From positions 1-64,000 of the forward strand of contig NZ_JACJHX010000007.1 in the NCBI RefSeq assembly GCF_014138605.1: DNA of 64,000 nt, read 5' to 3'. The translations under genes and the position numbers were made by a program. How positions within the stretch are numbered: position 1 is the first letter of the stretch; the number at the start of each line of letters is the position of its first letter. Below are positions 56,291 through 64,000 of this stretch, one piece after another. The notes beneath the pieces were generated by a model. The model was not told the DNA's origin. It saw only the letters and a program-made list of their open reading frames with translations, and searched no databases. This DNA comes from Peribacillus huizhouensis (GTDB lineage Bacteria; Bacillota; Bacilli; Bacillales; DSM-1321).

Positions 56291-56574
56291 GTTTGATTAG
56301 CGCTAAAGCCTCGTTAGAGTATTACTACGAACCCATTCAATAAACAAATAACGAAACTCGACGCATGGTCATGTCTATGTCTTTAGTCAAACTTTCTCTT
56401 TATTAAATCTAGGTAGCATTGTAACTCGCCTAGTTTTGTTTTATTGCAAAATTGAAGCGACCGGTATTATACGGGCTGCCTTTCTCTTGAATCTACAAAG
56501 CCATCCCGTTAAACCGGGATAATTGGTGTTTATAATGTGCAAAGTCAAGACCTTAAATACTCCTTATCATTCTA

Positions 56575-57468
56575 TTAAGCTCTTGGATGAAACTTTGTAT
56601 ACACATCTTTCAAACGAACGTTTGTCACATGGGTATAGATTTGCGTCGTTGAAATATCAGCATGCCCGAGCATTTCCTGTACCGCCCGTAAATCTGCTCC
56701 ATTCATTACTAAGTGCGTTGCAAACGAATGCCGTAATGTATGTGGCGTCAGTTCTTTTTCAATGTTTGCTTCTTTTGCTAATCTTTTTAAAATTTTCCAA
56801 AAACCTTGCCGAGTCAACCGATTTCCATGATGATTCAGAAATAAAGAATCAGTTTTATAGTTTTTACTTACAAATTTTCCGCGAGCTTGAACTATATACT
56901 GATCAATAGCGAAAAGCGCTGTTTTTCCAATCGGAATGATTCTTTCTTTATTCCCTTTACCGACACAACGCACAAAGCCCATTGTCGAGTGTACATCAGA
57001 TAAATTAAGATTAATCAATTCACTTACCCGCATTCCTGTTGCATATAACAGCTCAAGCATCGCTTTATCTCTAAATCCATAAGGTTCGATAAGCTTTGGA
57101 GATTCTAGCAATGATTCTACTTCTTCCATACTTAGCACTTTTGGAAGGCTTCTTTCTGGCTGTGGTGATTCAATATGTACAGATGGATCTTGGTCTGTCA
57201 CTTTCTCACGAATGAGAAATTGGTGAAAGGACCGTATCGATGCAATATGTCTAGCAATTGTTTTCGAGGATTTTCCTTGGTCTTTTAAATGAGCAAGAAA
57301 CTGGATAATGTTCGTTCTGCGAGAATCATTCCAACTAGCCAATTGACAGACATTTTTTAAGTAAGTCCGATATGATTTCAAATCTCGCTCATAGGAAACA
57401 AGGGTATTCGCAGCAAGCCCCTTCTCTATAGTCAGAAAGTGAATATAATCTCTTATTTGGTCTTCCAT
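56575..57468 (-). CDS. xerD: Site-specific tyrosine recombinase XerD
   Basis: XerD (RipX) resolves chromosome dimers at dif with XerC/CodV. The 297-residue protein has an N-terminal SAM-like domain ([20 protein letters not shown]) and a catalytic domain with R147 in [32 protein letters not shown] and the C-terminal nucleophile Tyr in that last motif. The start is the second ATG (MEDQIRDY), which has GGGGAG at 8 nt; the first ATG lies only 2 nt from that site. Confidence 0.94.
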   Translation of the reverse strand: MEDQIRDYIHFLTIEKGLAANTLVSYERDLKSYRTYLKNVCQLASWNDSRRTNIIQFLAHLKDQGKSSKTIARHIASIRSFHQFLIREKVTDQDPSVHIESPQPERSLPKVLSMEEVESLLESPKLIEPYGFRDKAMLELLYATGMRVSELINLNLSDVHSTMGFVRCVGKGNKERIIPIGKTALFAIDQYIVQARGKFVSKNYKTDSLFLNHHGNRLTRQGFWKILKRLAKEANIEKELTPHTLRHSFATHLVMNGADLRAVQEMLGHADISTTQIYTHVTNVRLKDVYTKFHPRA

Positions 57469-57473
57469 TGGCA

Positions 57474-57701
57474 TTACTCCCCATTTAAATAAAACAGCAT
57501 AAGTCTGCTAAACCAGGTCTCTTCTTCTGGATCTTCCGCTGTTGTTACTTTAATTGCAGTTCCTTTCGGTTCATCATAGCGATGATACCCTTCAAACTCT
57601 TGATTTAACCATACCATGCCGCTATAAAAAAGAACAGTAAAGCTCACAAAGAGCAACAGTACCTTTAAAGTATGAAGTAACATGGAAAATGATGTCTTCA
57701 T
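57474..57701 (-). CDS. yqzK: YqzK-like membrane protein (DUF4227)
   Basis: The 75-residue protein has one membrane helix ([20 protein letters not shown]) and a short extracytoplasmic part ([14 protein letters not shown]). It matches YqzK, which lies between fur and ripX in B. subtilis. Function unknown. ATG with GGAGGG upstream. Its stop touches the xerD ribosome binding site. Confidence 0.85.
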   Translation of the reverse strand: MKTSFSMLLHTLKVLLLFVSFTVLFYSGMVWLNQEFEGYHRYDEPKGTAIKVTTAEDPEEETWFSRLMLFYLNGE

Positions 57702-57831
57702 TTCTACCCTCCGTCCCCTCATTATTCAAGATGCACTCGTTCGTACACAGTTCGAATAACTTGTCTTACTTCAATCTATGCCAAGTAAGAAAGGATTTAT
57801 ACGGATTTTCACTTTATTTAAGGGCAATATG

Positions 57832-57864
57832 CAAAAAAACCTTCTCCTAAGGATAGGAAAAGGC
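57832..57864 (-). terminator. fur terminator
   Basis: AGCCTTTTCCT and AGGAGAAGGTT pair and are followed by TTTTTT on the minus strand, just past fur. Confidence 0.75.
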
Positions 57865-57872
57865 TGCGTAAC

Positions 57873-58337
57873 TCATTCAGTCGCTTTATCATCTTCTGTT
57901 TTTTCATGACATCTGTGGCAAATTCCGTGGAAGGTCAATCTATGATCTTTTATCTTAAAATTCCAATCACGTTCAACGATCGTTTCTACATCTTCAAGCA
58001 AATCTTCCTGAATTTCGTCCACTGCCCCGCATTCAACACATACAAGATGATGATGAAAATGCGCTGCGCCCTCTTGTCTTAAATCGTATCGGGACACTCC
58101 ATCACCAAAGTTAATTTTATCAACTATTTTTAATTCAGTAAGCAATTCAAGCGTACGATATACAGTTGCCAAGCCTATCTCCGGCGACTTCTCTTTGACA
58201 AGGAGGTACACGTCTTCAGCGCTTAAATGATCCTCTTCATGTTCAAGTAAAACGCGAACGGTCGCTTCTCGCTGAGGCGTCAATTTATAGCTGGACGAGT
58301 GCAACTGCTTTTTTATTCGATCGATTCTGGTCTCCAT
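57873..58337 (-). CDS. fur: Ferric uptake regulator Fur
   Basis: Fur represses iron-uptake genes when bound to Fe(II). The 154-residue protein has a winged-helix DNA-binding domain (KLTPQREATVRVLLEHEEDH), the metal-binding HFHHHLVC, and two zinc Cys pairs (CVEC and CHRC). The surrounding genes (yqzK, spoIIM) are those flanking fur, rather than perR or zur, in B. subtilis. ATG with GGGAGGG upstream. Confidence 0.93.
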   Translation of the reverse strand: METRIDRIKKQLHSSSYKLTPQREATVRVLLEHEEDHLSAEDVYLLVKEKSPEIGLATVYRTLELLTELKIVDKINFGDGVSRYDLRQEGAAHFHHHLVCVECGAVDEIQEDLLEDVETIVERDWNFKIKDHRLTFHGICHRCHEKTEDDKATE

Positions 58338-58414
58338 ACTTTTCCCTCCCGCGCCGTATCGTTTCTATTATATCAAAAGAGGGAAAACTGTCAAAAGAGA
58401 AAATCGCCATTTGC

Positions 58415-58537
58415 TTATTTTTTCTGTAGAAAAGGGGCAGGGCTTTGCAAAACCAACTCCGGACAGCCACGTTTATAAGGTGATGCCGTCATAGAACCTG
58501 AACCTTTTTCATCATCGAATTGGGAGCTAGCGCTCAC
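58415..58537 (-). CDS. Possible gene remnant (40 aa) beside the long family A copy
   Basis: A minus-strand frame reads SSQFDDEKGSGSMTASPYKR, then GCPELVLQSPAPFLQKK and a stop. Composition is protein-like, but the possible GTG start has no ribosome binding site. The right end of element A7 lies a few bases upstream, so an N-terminal part may have been lost. Unrecognised. Confidence 0.25.
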   Translation of the reverse strand: MSASSQFDDEKGSGSMTASPYKRGCPELVLQSPAPFLQKK

Positions 58538-58541
58538 GGAT

Positions 58542-58997
58542 GTTTTTTCCCGCATTAACGGTCAAAACCCCCACCTTAAAGCTTAGCGGAATCGAGGAAG
58601 CTTGAGGGATAACTGTCTAATCTAGTTGCGGCTCCTAGCCCCTCGAAGTCATAAGCTGTAATACTCTGTGGCAAACTACGCCAATACGTATTCCTTCTTA
58701 TACTTGTCGGACTATCACAGGACGTAAGCGCGATCTTAGGAGACGTTCCCACACCATTCGCCTCGCTTTTTGATGTAAAAGCCCGATGTGATTTTTCAAT
58801 GGTATAATTGAGGCCCACAGGACGTGGGTCACACAGACGTAGACATGAGGACGCGGCGTACTTAGTCTGTGATTCATTGATTCGGGTTCGTACTGTCCGA
58901 TTGATCGAAGCTGTCGCTGCGATCTTAGCGACAGTAGAACGGGACTAACAACCTGTGGAAGATGAAGCCCCCCACTGATTGAAATTTCACTTTATCT
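58542..58997 (-). repeat. Family A element, longest copy (A7)
   Basis: On the minus strand it runs about 450 nt from TAAAGTGAAATTTCAATCAG (touching the spoIIM stop) to CCGTTAATGCGGGA. The interior is non-coding and structured: a CTGTCGCT/AGCGACAG hairpin (58911-58934), AATCACAGACTAAGTACGCC, ACCCACGTCCTGTGGG, TAGTCCGACAAG and GAGTATTACAGCTTATGAC. The copies at 42.0 and 26.4 kb are deletion forms of it. It is less AT-rich than its surroundings. No transposase is encoded. Confidence 0.8.
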
Positions 58998-59639
58998 ATT
59001 TAGTAAACTAACAACATTTTTCATTAAAGAAGGAGATACATAGGCTTCAATTGCACCTGCGCAAGCTAAAAAGACGATCGATACGGTCAATGCTAATATA
59101 TAGCGCATGATAATCGGTTTTAAAGGCTCGCGAATTTGTTTCATGAGAATTCTTTGAATCATTTTCACAGATAACGAAACGGAAATGACTGCGATAATGA
59201 TAAATACAGGCACGATAATAATATTTTGCGGCAAAATCGAAACAAACGAAAGCAAGAAGCCCCCCCACCCCATTTGACTAACCAAGAAGCCAACCGTAAA
59301 TCCGACTACCATACCCTTTAAGAACAATAGCACCAAAATCACAGGCAGGCCAATTACTGACACTCCTAATATCCACATAAACGCTATATATTTCACATTA
59401 TGCGCAACACTTTGGGTAAACATGTCCCAATCAGCTGCAATTTTCGCCTCGGATACTTGTCCAAAAAATTGTGATAAATAGTAAAATAAGTCATCGCTCT
59501 GAGTAAAGCTCAAACTATTTACAAGAATGGCCCCAAAGATCACTCCCATTAAAAATAGGACAGTAATAAACACATACAATGAGGAATGTTCGTTGATATG
59601 ATTAATTGCTGCGTTTTGTACGACGGATTTTTTCTTCAT
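58992..59639 (-). CDS. spoIIM: Stage II sporulation protein M
   Basis: SpoIIM is a membrane protein of the SpoIID-SpoIIM-SpoIIP engulfment machine in the mother cell. The 215-residue protein has about five helices and the family motifs VKYIAFMWILGVSVIGLPVI and SILPQNIIIVPVFI, LACAGAIEAY. ATG with CAGGAGG upstream. A near-perfect SigE promoter precedes it. Its TAA stop is also the first triplet of element A7. Confidence 0.94.
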   Translation of the reverse strand: MKKKSVVQNAAINHINEHSSLYVFITVLFLMGVIFGAILVNSLSFTQSDDLFYYLSQFFGQVSEAKIAADWDMFTQSVAHNVKYIAFMWILGVSVIGLPVILVLLFLKGMVVGFTVGFLVSQMGWGGFLLSFVSILPQNIIIVPVFIIIAVISVSLSVKMIQRILMKQIREPLKPIIMRYILALTVSIVFLACAGAIEAYVSPSLMKNVVSLLNR

Positions 59640-59668
59640 CTTTTTTCCTCCTGACTATTGCTTAGTAG

Positions 59669-59697
59669 ATTGTATGACGAACCGTGTTTATTATGAC
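59669..59697 (-). promoter_or_regulatory. SigE promoter of spoIIM
   Basis: On the minus strand GTCATAAT and CATACAAT are separated by 13 nt, a near-perfect mother-cell SigE promoter about 30 nt from the start codon. Confidence 0.8.
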
Positions 59698-59849
59698 TCT
59701 GGATTTTTTTGAATATATACATCTATTCTTTTTTTCAGACAACGGTTATCTTTCGTGATATAATTTTCCAATTAAACTTTTAGATATATAGGATGAATTT
59801 TTTTGGCGCCAATGGCCGTCGATCAGTAAGCATCTAAGGAGGTAATGAA

Positions 59850-60413
59850 ATGAAGGCGATATTAAAGGATTTCCCAGAGAGAATTGAAACAGAGAGGCTT
59901 TATATGAGACCTTGTCGGCCAGGAGATGGGTATGATGTCCATCGGGCCATTTTACATTCCCGCGATCAGTTAAAAGAATGGCTTCCCTTTGCAATCCATG
60001 AGCCTGTTTTGGAAAATATAGAAGAAAATATCCGCAGTGCTTATGCTGATTTTATTTTGAAGGAAGATATTCGGTTACATATCTACCGAAAGAAGGACGA
60101 TGCTTTCATCGGTTCAACTGGACTTCACAGAATCAACTGGAATGTTCCTAAATTTGAAATCGGCTATTGGATTGATACTCGCCATAGCAAACAAGGTTAT
60201 ATCACAGAGTCCGTCTGCGCTTTAACCGATTTCGCATTTGACTATTACCAAGCAAAGCGAGTTGAAATCCGCTGTGACCCGAGCAATCTAAATAGCAGAC
60301 GGATCCCTGAGAAATTGGGCTTTATTCTGGAAGCTATTCTTCGAAACGATAGTATAAGCGTAGATGGAAAATCAGTACGGGATACTTGTGTTTTTTCGAA
60401 AATCACAAAATAA
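59850..60413 (+). CDS. RimJ/RimL-type GNAT acetyltransferase
   Basis: The 187-residue protein begins with RIETERLYMRPCRPGDG and has the acceptor-family core FEIGYWIDTRHSKQGYITES and the C-terminal SNLNSRRIPEKLGF, typical of RimJ/RimL N-acetyltransferases that modify protein N-termini or small amines. The acetyl-CoA loop is in the HSKQGYI region. The substrate is unknown. AAGGAGG precedes the ATG. It is plus-strand among minus-strand genes and has no B. subtilis counterpart at this position that I recall. Confidence 0.85.
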   Translation: MKAILKDFPERIETERLYMRPCRPGDGYDVHRAILHSRDQLKEWLPFAIHEPVLENIEENIRSAYADFILKEDIRLHIYRKKDDAFIGSTGLHRINWNVPKFEIGYWIDTRHSKQGYITESVCALTDFAFDYYQAKRVEIRCDPSNLNSRRIPEKLGFILEAILRNDSISVDGKSVRDTCVFSKITK

Positions 60414-60415
60414 AA

Positions 60416-60522
60416 AAGAGGATGTCCCATAAGAAAGGTCAGACCCTGCAACTACAACCCATAGTTTAAATAAACTGTGATGAGTGTTGGGTTAAACTCT
60501 CTTAAGACATCCTCTTTCTCTG
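60416..60522. repeat. Family B palindromic element (B9)
   Basis: AAAAGAGGATGTCCCATAAG faces CTTAAGACATCCTCTTT, with CATAGTTTAAATAAACTGTG at the centre. It follows the acetyltransferase stop directly and should act as its terminator. Confidence 0.75.
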
Positions 60523-60584
60523 CAGTTATATAGTATCGCCGTAATCTTTGTTCCTTGTTTTAGTGTTTTTCACTGTTAAACTTG

Positions 60585-60755
60585 CCTGTGATTGCAACGA
60601 GAGACGATCGCTTACTGTGGGCGGTCCGGGAGCCTCCTCGGCACTATGCACCTGTGGAGTCTCCCTTTGACTCGCTTTTCCACCAGAAGTCTCACGCCTT
60701 CCGCTCCAATCATCATAGTGGCAAAATCAACAACGTGCTTTAACATAGCCACCAT
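60585..60755. repeat. Family C repeat, partial (C6)
   Basis: It contains CGCTTACTGTGGGCGGTCCG, GGAGCCTCCTCGGCACTATG and CCAGAAGTCTCACGCCTTCC. The terminal repeats are eroded. It occupies the spacer before yqxK. Confidence 0.65.
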
Positions 60756-60786
60756 TCAATTTATTGCGAATGATTCTTCAATGAAA

Positions 60787-61962
60787 TCACTCTTCAGCTT
60801 TCACCTTGCCATATCTTCCACCGCCACCTGTCTCAATCACCAATTGACCTTTACGTGCCATATCAATATAACGTGCGATTTTATCAGGAACGACTTGATT
60901 TAATTGTTCAAAGGTTGTTTCATGCAAAATATTCATTTCCGAGCCGAAATAATCCAAAAGCTTGTCCATTGTTTTCGGTCCAAGTCCTGGAATGAAATCG
61001 AGTGGAATTTGATGAATATATGGAGGTCGTTCGCGTTCATTATGGATGTTATTTATATTCGCTAACTCATCAATCCGAATTGCAACACCTTTGACGATTG
61101 CTTTAGCTCCGCATTTCAAACATATTTTCGTATTTGCCTCAGCGGGCGCAAAACATTTCGCACAAACTGTATTATGATACTTGCCTAGCTTCGGGTCTAG
61201 TCCATAATTCGTGACAACCCTTCTGCCATTGATTTCTTGAAGCGCCATTCTAAGCTCAGAGAAACTCGGTTCTTTTAATTCCAGTTTTTGATACTCCCTA
61301 GCAATTTTTCCGAGTGAATGAGCATCAGAGTTCGTAATAAATACATAATCGTTCAGCTCATTTATTTCTTTGGCCATACTTGTATCCGAACTTAATCCTA
61401 GCTCTATCGCGTCAATAAGTAACGGGTCAAATACTTCCGTTAGACTTTCTGTGACTCCTTTTCCATACAAGCTTTTAAAGGGGGTGAACACATGGGCTGG
61501 AATGAACAAACCATTTAGTTCTTTCACTTTTAACTGCAGCGTTTTGCCGTCGCAATAAACACGTTGGGAGCTAAGTTGAATATTAGTTACATGTTGTTCT
61601 AGCCAATTTGAGAACAGTTTCATCTTATCTATTGTCGGAAAATAAGCTAACACATGCACCGGACCTTGACAATAGCTATCGTACACTTCGATTTCTGATC
61701 CAGGAATGAGGGTCGTTTTGCCAAACCGCAAACCGCCTCCTGCTAATTCAGTTACACTTCCCTGCCTCATTAACTCAGTAATCTCTTCAATGACCTCTGG
61801 TGAATGACAATCAATAACACCAATCATATCCAACCCTTTACGTTCACTTGATACCATTAACACTTCAGATAATGTTAAGGACTTGGCACCAGTGATTTTA
61901 ACTGCTTTACCGGTCCATGTCCGGCCGATGTGAATATGCAGGTCTGCATAATATTCATTCAT
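60787..61962 (-). CDS. yqxK: Endonuclease Q family protein (YqxK)
   Basis: The 391-residue protein has an N-terminal PHP phosphoesterase domain (YYADLHIHIGR; DCHSPE; SDAHSLGKIAREY), a zinc ribbon (CAKCF...CLKCG, about residues 268-288) and a C-terminal helix-hairpin-helix (DFIPGLGPKTMDKLLDYFG). This is the architecture of endonuclease Q, which nicks DNA 5' of deaminated bases in archaea and some bacteria. Its start overlaps the nudF stop region. Activity here is inferred from family. Confidence 0.88.
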   Translation of the reverse strand: MNEYYADLHIHIGRTWTGKAVKITGAKSLTLSEVLMVSSERKGLDMIGVIDCHSPEVIEEITELMRQGSVTELAGGGLRFGKTTLIPGSEIEVYDSYCQGPVHVLAYFPTIDKMKLFSNWLEQHVTNIQLSSQRVYCDGKTLQLKVKELNGLFIPAHVFTPFKSLYGKGVTESLTEVFDPLLIDAIELGLSSDTSMAKEINELNDYVFITNSDAHSLGKIAREYQKLELKEPSFSELRMALQEINGRRVVTNYGLDPKLGKYHNTVCAKCFAPAEANTKICLKCGAKAIVKGVAIRIDELANINNIHNERERPPYIHQIPLDFIPGLGPKTMDKLLDYFGSEMNILHETTFEQLNQVVPDKIARYIDMARKGQLVIETGGGGRYGKVKAEE

Positions 61963-62514
61963 TTACTTGCCAATCGCTTTTTGTAATTGTAAATATTGAA
62001 CTGCATATGCCGTTTTTGCATCTTTGATTCTTCCTTCTGACTCATACTGGATAGCTTCTTCTAAGGTTAGTTCCATTAGTTCTACAAATTCATCATCATC
62101 CGTCTCGGCTGGCTGTTCAATTTTTTGCAAACCGTGAGCCACATACATATGTACAATTTCGTCAGCAAATCCAGGTGATGTGTAAAAAGATGTAAGATGT
62201 TCCATTTCGGCACATCCATACCCAGTTTCTTCTTCTAATTCCCGTGCAGCAGAAGCAGCAGGATCCTCTCCTGGTTCAAGCTTACCCGCAGGAATTTCTA
62301 CAAGACTTCTTTCCATGGCCTTGCGATACTGCTCGACCATAATAATCTTCCCTTCATCGGTTACGGCAATAACAGCCACCGCTCCTGGATGCTTAATAAT
62401 TTCCCGCTTGCTCGTATTCCCGTCTGGCAATTCAACTTCATCAACCTGTAGGCTGATGATTTTTCCTTTAAATATAGGCTGTGACGTTAGTGTTCTTTCT
62501 TCAAATTTCTTCAT
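61963..62514 (-). CDS. nudF: ADP-ribose pyrophosphatase (Nudix)
   Basis: NudF hydrolyses ADP-ribose to AMP and ribose-5-phosphate. The 183-residue protein contains the Nudix box with RELEEETGY at its core and GKLEPGE before it, and begins MKKFEERTLTSQPIFKGKII. ATG with AAGGAGGGG upstream; a start ten codons earlier is in the divergent leader. It is cotranscribed with yqxK. Confidence 0.93.
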   Translation of the reverse strand: MKKFEERTLTSQPIFKGKIISLQVDEVELPDGNTSKREIIKHPGAVAVIAVTDEGKIIMVEQYRKAMERSLVEIPAGKLEPGEDPAASAARELEEETGYGCAEMEHLTSFYTSPGFADEIVHMYVAHGLQKIEQPAETDDDEFVELMELTLEEAIQYESEGRIKDAKTAYAVQYLQLQKAIGK

Positions 62515-62574
62515 TCTGTCCCCTCCTTGTTCTACTTCTAGCATGTTGGTTCATATATTTTACCATAATAATGC

Positions 62575-62690
62575 ATGTTCAAAAAGCTGGATCAAAAAAG
62601 TCAACGAGTTTGAATTCATACGTGAGGATCGGAGAGATGAAGATATTTGACAGCTCTTTTGACCGGACTTTTTGAACAACCTCTAATGCT
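62575..62690. repeat. Inverted repeat (element E) between nudF and mciZ
   Basis: TGTTCAAAAAGCTGGATCAA at one end and TTTTGACCGGACTTTTTGAA at the other are near-complementary over about 20 nt, enclosing about 75 nt. It lies immediately upstream of the mciZ ribosome binding site. Its ends resemble intergenic repeats common in bacilli (recalled, not checked). Confidence 0.55.
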
Positions 62691-62704
62691 GGGGAGTGAT
62701 TTTT

Positions 62705-62866
62705 ATGAAGGTGTATATCTTGGAAAAAGCAATTGTTCTTACAGGTAAGAGTTGGGAAATTAAGCAAAAACTTAAAGAATTTCAAGTGAAATATGAATTT
62801 GTCAGTGATTGGATTAACGACATTCACACACCGAAAAAAGAATCAACGCCTACTCGTATTAAGTGA
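62705..62866 (+). CDS. mciZ: Z-ring formation inhibitor MciZ
   Basis: The 53-residue product begins MKVYILEKAIVLTGKSWEIK and contains KLKEFQVKYEFVSDWIN, aligning with MciZ of B. subtilis (40 residues, with the same VLxGKxWEIxxKLKE core and DWI). MciZ binds FtsZ and caps filaments in the mother cell during sporulation. This copy has about 13 extra C-terminal residues. GGGGAGTG lies 6 nt upstream. It is divergent from nudF as in B. subtilis. Confidence 0.88.
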   Translation: MKVYILEKAIVLTGKSWEIKQKLKEFQVKYEFVSDWINDIHTPKKESTPTRIK

Positions 62867-63012
62867 AAGACATTCTATTACTTGATTATTTTAAAGCGAA
62901 CGAAAACTTTCGATTCAGATAATGGTAATTCTTTGAGTTAGTCGCCTTCCTCCATTACAATTGATTTATATTAAATTTTCAATTGAAACAGTCATGATAA
63001 GGAGTGAAAGCA

Positions 63013-63933
63013 TTGGAAAAGAGAAAGTTAGGGAATTCTGACCTACAAATTTCTAAGATTGGTCTTGGCTGTATGTCGTTAGGAACAGATGAGAACCATG
63101 CAAAAGAAATTATTATGGCTGCGCTTGACGAAGGCATTAATTACTTTGATACGGCAGATTTATATCATTTTGGTCAAAATGAAAAGATTGTTGGTAAGAC
63201 GCTTCAGTCAATCCGTGCTGATGTGGTGATTGCCACAAAGGTTGGTAATCGCTGGAATGAGAGTCATGACAGTTGGAGATGGGATCCTTCCGCAGATTAT
63301 ATAAAAAAAGCAGTAAAAGATAGCCTACATCGTCTGGGGACGGACTATATCGATCTCTATCAGCTTCACGGAGGCACGATGGAAGATAATATCGAGGAAA
63401 CAATTGACGCTTTCGAAGAATTAAAAAAAGAAGGGTACATCCGCTTTTACGGCATTTCCTCTATTCGCCCGAATGTTATTAAAGAATTTGCAAAGAATTC
63501 CACCATCGAATCTGTGATGATGCAGTATAGCCTGCTTGATCGCAGACCTGAAGAATGGCTACCGCTTCTTTCTGAAAATAATATCAGCTTGATTGCCCGG
63601 GGCCCCGTTGCCAAAGGACTTCTGAGCGAAAAAATGTTAGAGAAAGCTTCTGAAAAGATGAGACAGAACGGATACTTAGATTATAGCTATAAAGAATTAG
63701 AACTCATTCTGCCGCATATAAAAGAAAAACTATCTCCACGCAATCTGAACGAAACGGCATTACAATATGTTCTGTCCCATCCAGAAGTCGGGGCAGTGAT
63801 TCCAGGAGCAAGCTCCGTACAACAACTTCGTGAAAACTGCCGTGCTGCTAGTGGCACGCCACTTTCTGAAGAAGAAATTCTATTCCTAAAACAACTGACG
63901 AAAGCAGGAATTTACGACAGCCATCGTGATTAA
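63013..63933 (+). CDS. yqkF: Aldo/keto reductase YqkF
   Basis: The 306-residue NADPH-dependent oxidoreductase has the catalytic tetrad region DTADLYHFG, ATKVGNR and YQLHGG, and the cofactor motif near IPGASSVQQL. Length equals B. subtilis YqkF; the physiological substrate is unknown. The start is TTG with AAGGAG 8 nt upstream; a GTG three codons earlier overlaps that site and is unlikely. Confidence 0.92.
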   Translation: MEKRKLGNSDLQISKIGLGCMSLGTDENHAKEIIMAALDEGINYFDTADLYHFGQNEKIVGKTLQSIRADVVIATKVGNRWNESHDSWRWDPSADYIKKAVKDSLHRLGTDYIDLYQLHGGTMEDNIEETIDAFEELKKEGYIRFYGISSIRPNVIKEFAKNSTIESVMMQYSLLDRRPEEWLPLLSENNISLIARGPVAKGLLSEKMLEKASEKMRQNGYLDYSYKELELILPHIKEKLSPRNLNETALQYVLSHPEVGAVIPGASSVQQLRENCRAASGTPLSEEEILFLKQLTKAGIYDSHRD

Positions 63934-63936
63934 CTA

Positions 63937-64000
63937 GGAAGGTGCAGACCTCGCAACTATACCAGCTCAAATTAAGCGTAAGTACCGCTTTAAACTGTTC
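63937..64000. repeat. Family B element, cut by the window end (B10)
   Basis: GAAGGTGCAGACCTCGCAAC followed by TACCAGCTCAAATTAAGCG and CGCTTTAAACTGTTC matches the left arm and centre of family B. Confidence 0.6.

Noticed and set aside
58576..58818. 80-residue frame inside family A copy A7, considered as a transposase C-terminus
   Set aside because: It has no recognisable TnpB or TnpA motif (no zinc-finger CxxC pairs or catalytic acidic motif), and the frame is not open in copy A5.

Overview
The window is a chromosomal core segment of an endospore-forming, low-GC Gram-positive bacterium of the Bacillaceae. The evidence is the gene content (spoIIA, spoVA, sleB-ypeB, spmAB, dacB, dacF, spoIIM, gudB, bacillithiol reductase ypdA, MciZ, ResABCDE), AAGGAGG-type ribosome binding sites, frequent TTG and GTG starts, and a gene order that follows the gpsA-to-yqkF region of Bacillus subtilis. 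Protein divergence and the many interspersed repeats show it is not B. subtilis itself. Gene names rest on recalled family features and synteny; no search was run.

Layout. 1-9.8 kb: gpsA, der, yphA, ypzI, ypfD (S1 repeats), plsC-like, cmk, ypfB, motI. 8.4-18.8 kb: germination pair sleB-ypeB, prsW, asparaginase, a broken HXXEE gene, ypdA, gudB, mecB, ypbG, ypbF. 18.9-24.3 kb: ypbE-ypbD-recS-ypbB, ferredoxin and a riboflavin ECF transporter behind an FMN riboswitch. 24.7-34.3 kb: serA, resDE, resABC, rluB. 34.9-44.2 kb: spmB-spmA-dacB, SodF-type superoxide dismutase, ypuI, scpA-scpB, a YjcZ-type peptide, ypuF, orphan ribT, ypuA. 44.4-54.8 kb: lysA, a shortened spoVA operon, the spoIIA operon, dacF, pdp, punA. 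54.8-64 kb: deoB, xerD, yqzK, fur, spoIIM, an acetyltransferase, yqxK, nudF, mciZ, yqkF.

How the genes work together. Sporulation dominates: spoIIAA/spoIIAB/sigF set the forespore sigma factor, spoIIM acts in engulfment, dacB/spmA/spmB and dacF shape cortex, SpoVA proteins handle dipicolinate, and SleB/YpeB/PrsW belong to cortex lysis and envelope control. ResA/B/C assemble c-type cytochromes and ResDE is their usual regulator. Pdp, PunA and DeoB degrade nucleosides to pentose phosphates.

Most notable is what sits between genes. At least four repeat families (called A, B, C and D here) occupy nearly every long spacer, sometimes nested or abutting, and family A repeatedly starts exactly at a stop codon. 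The spoVA operon has AA, AB, AEA and AF but lacks AC, AD and AEB, and a family-A-like end lies in the junction. Several small genes (ypzI, mciZ, a YjcZ-like peptide and two unknown membrane peptides) were found by reading the sequence directly.
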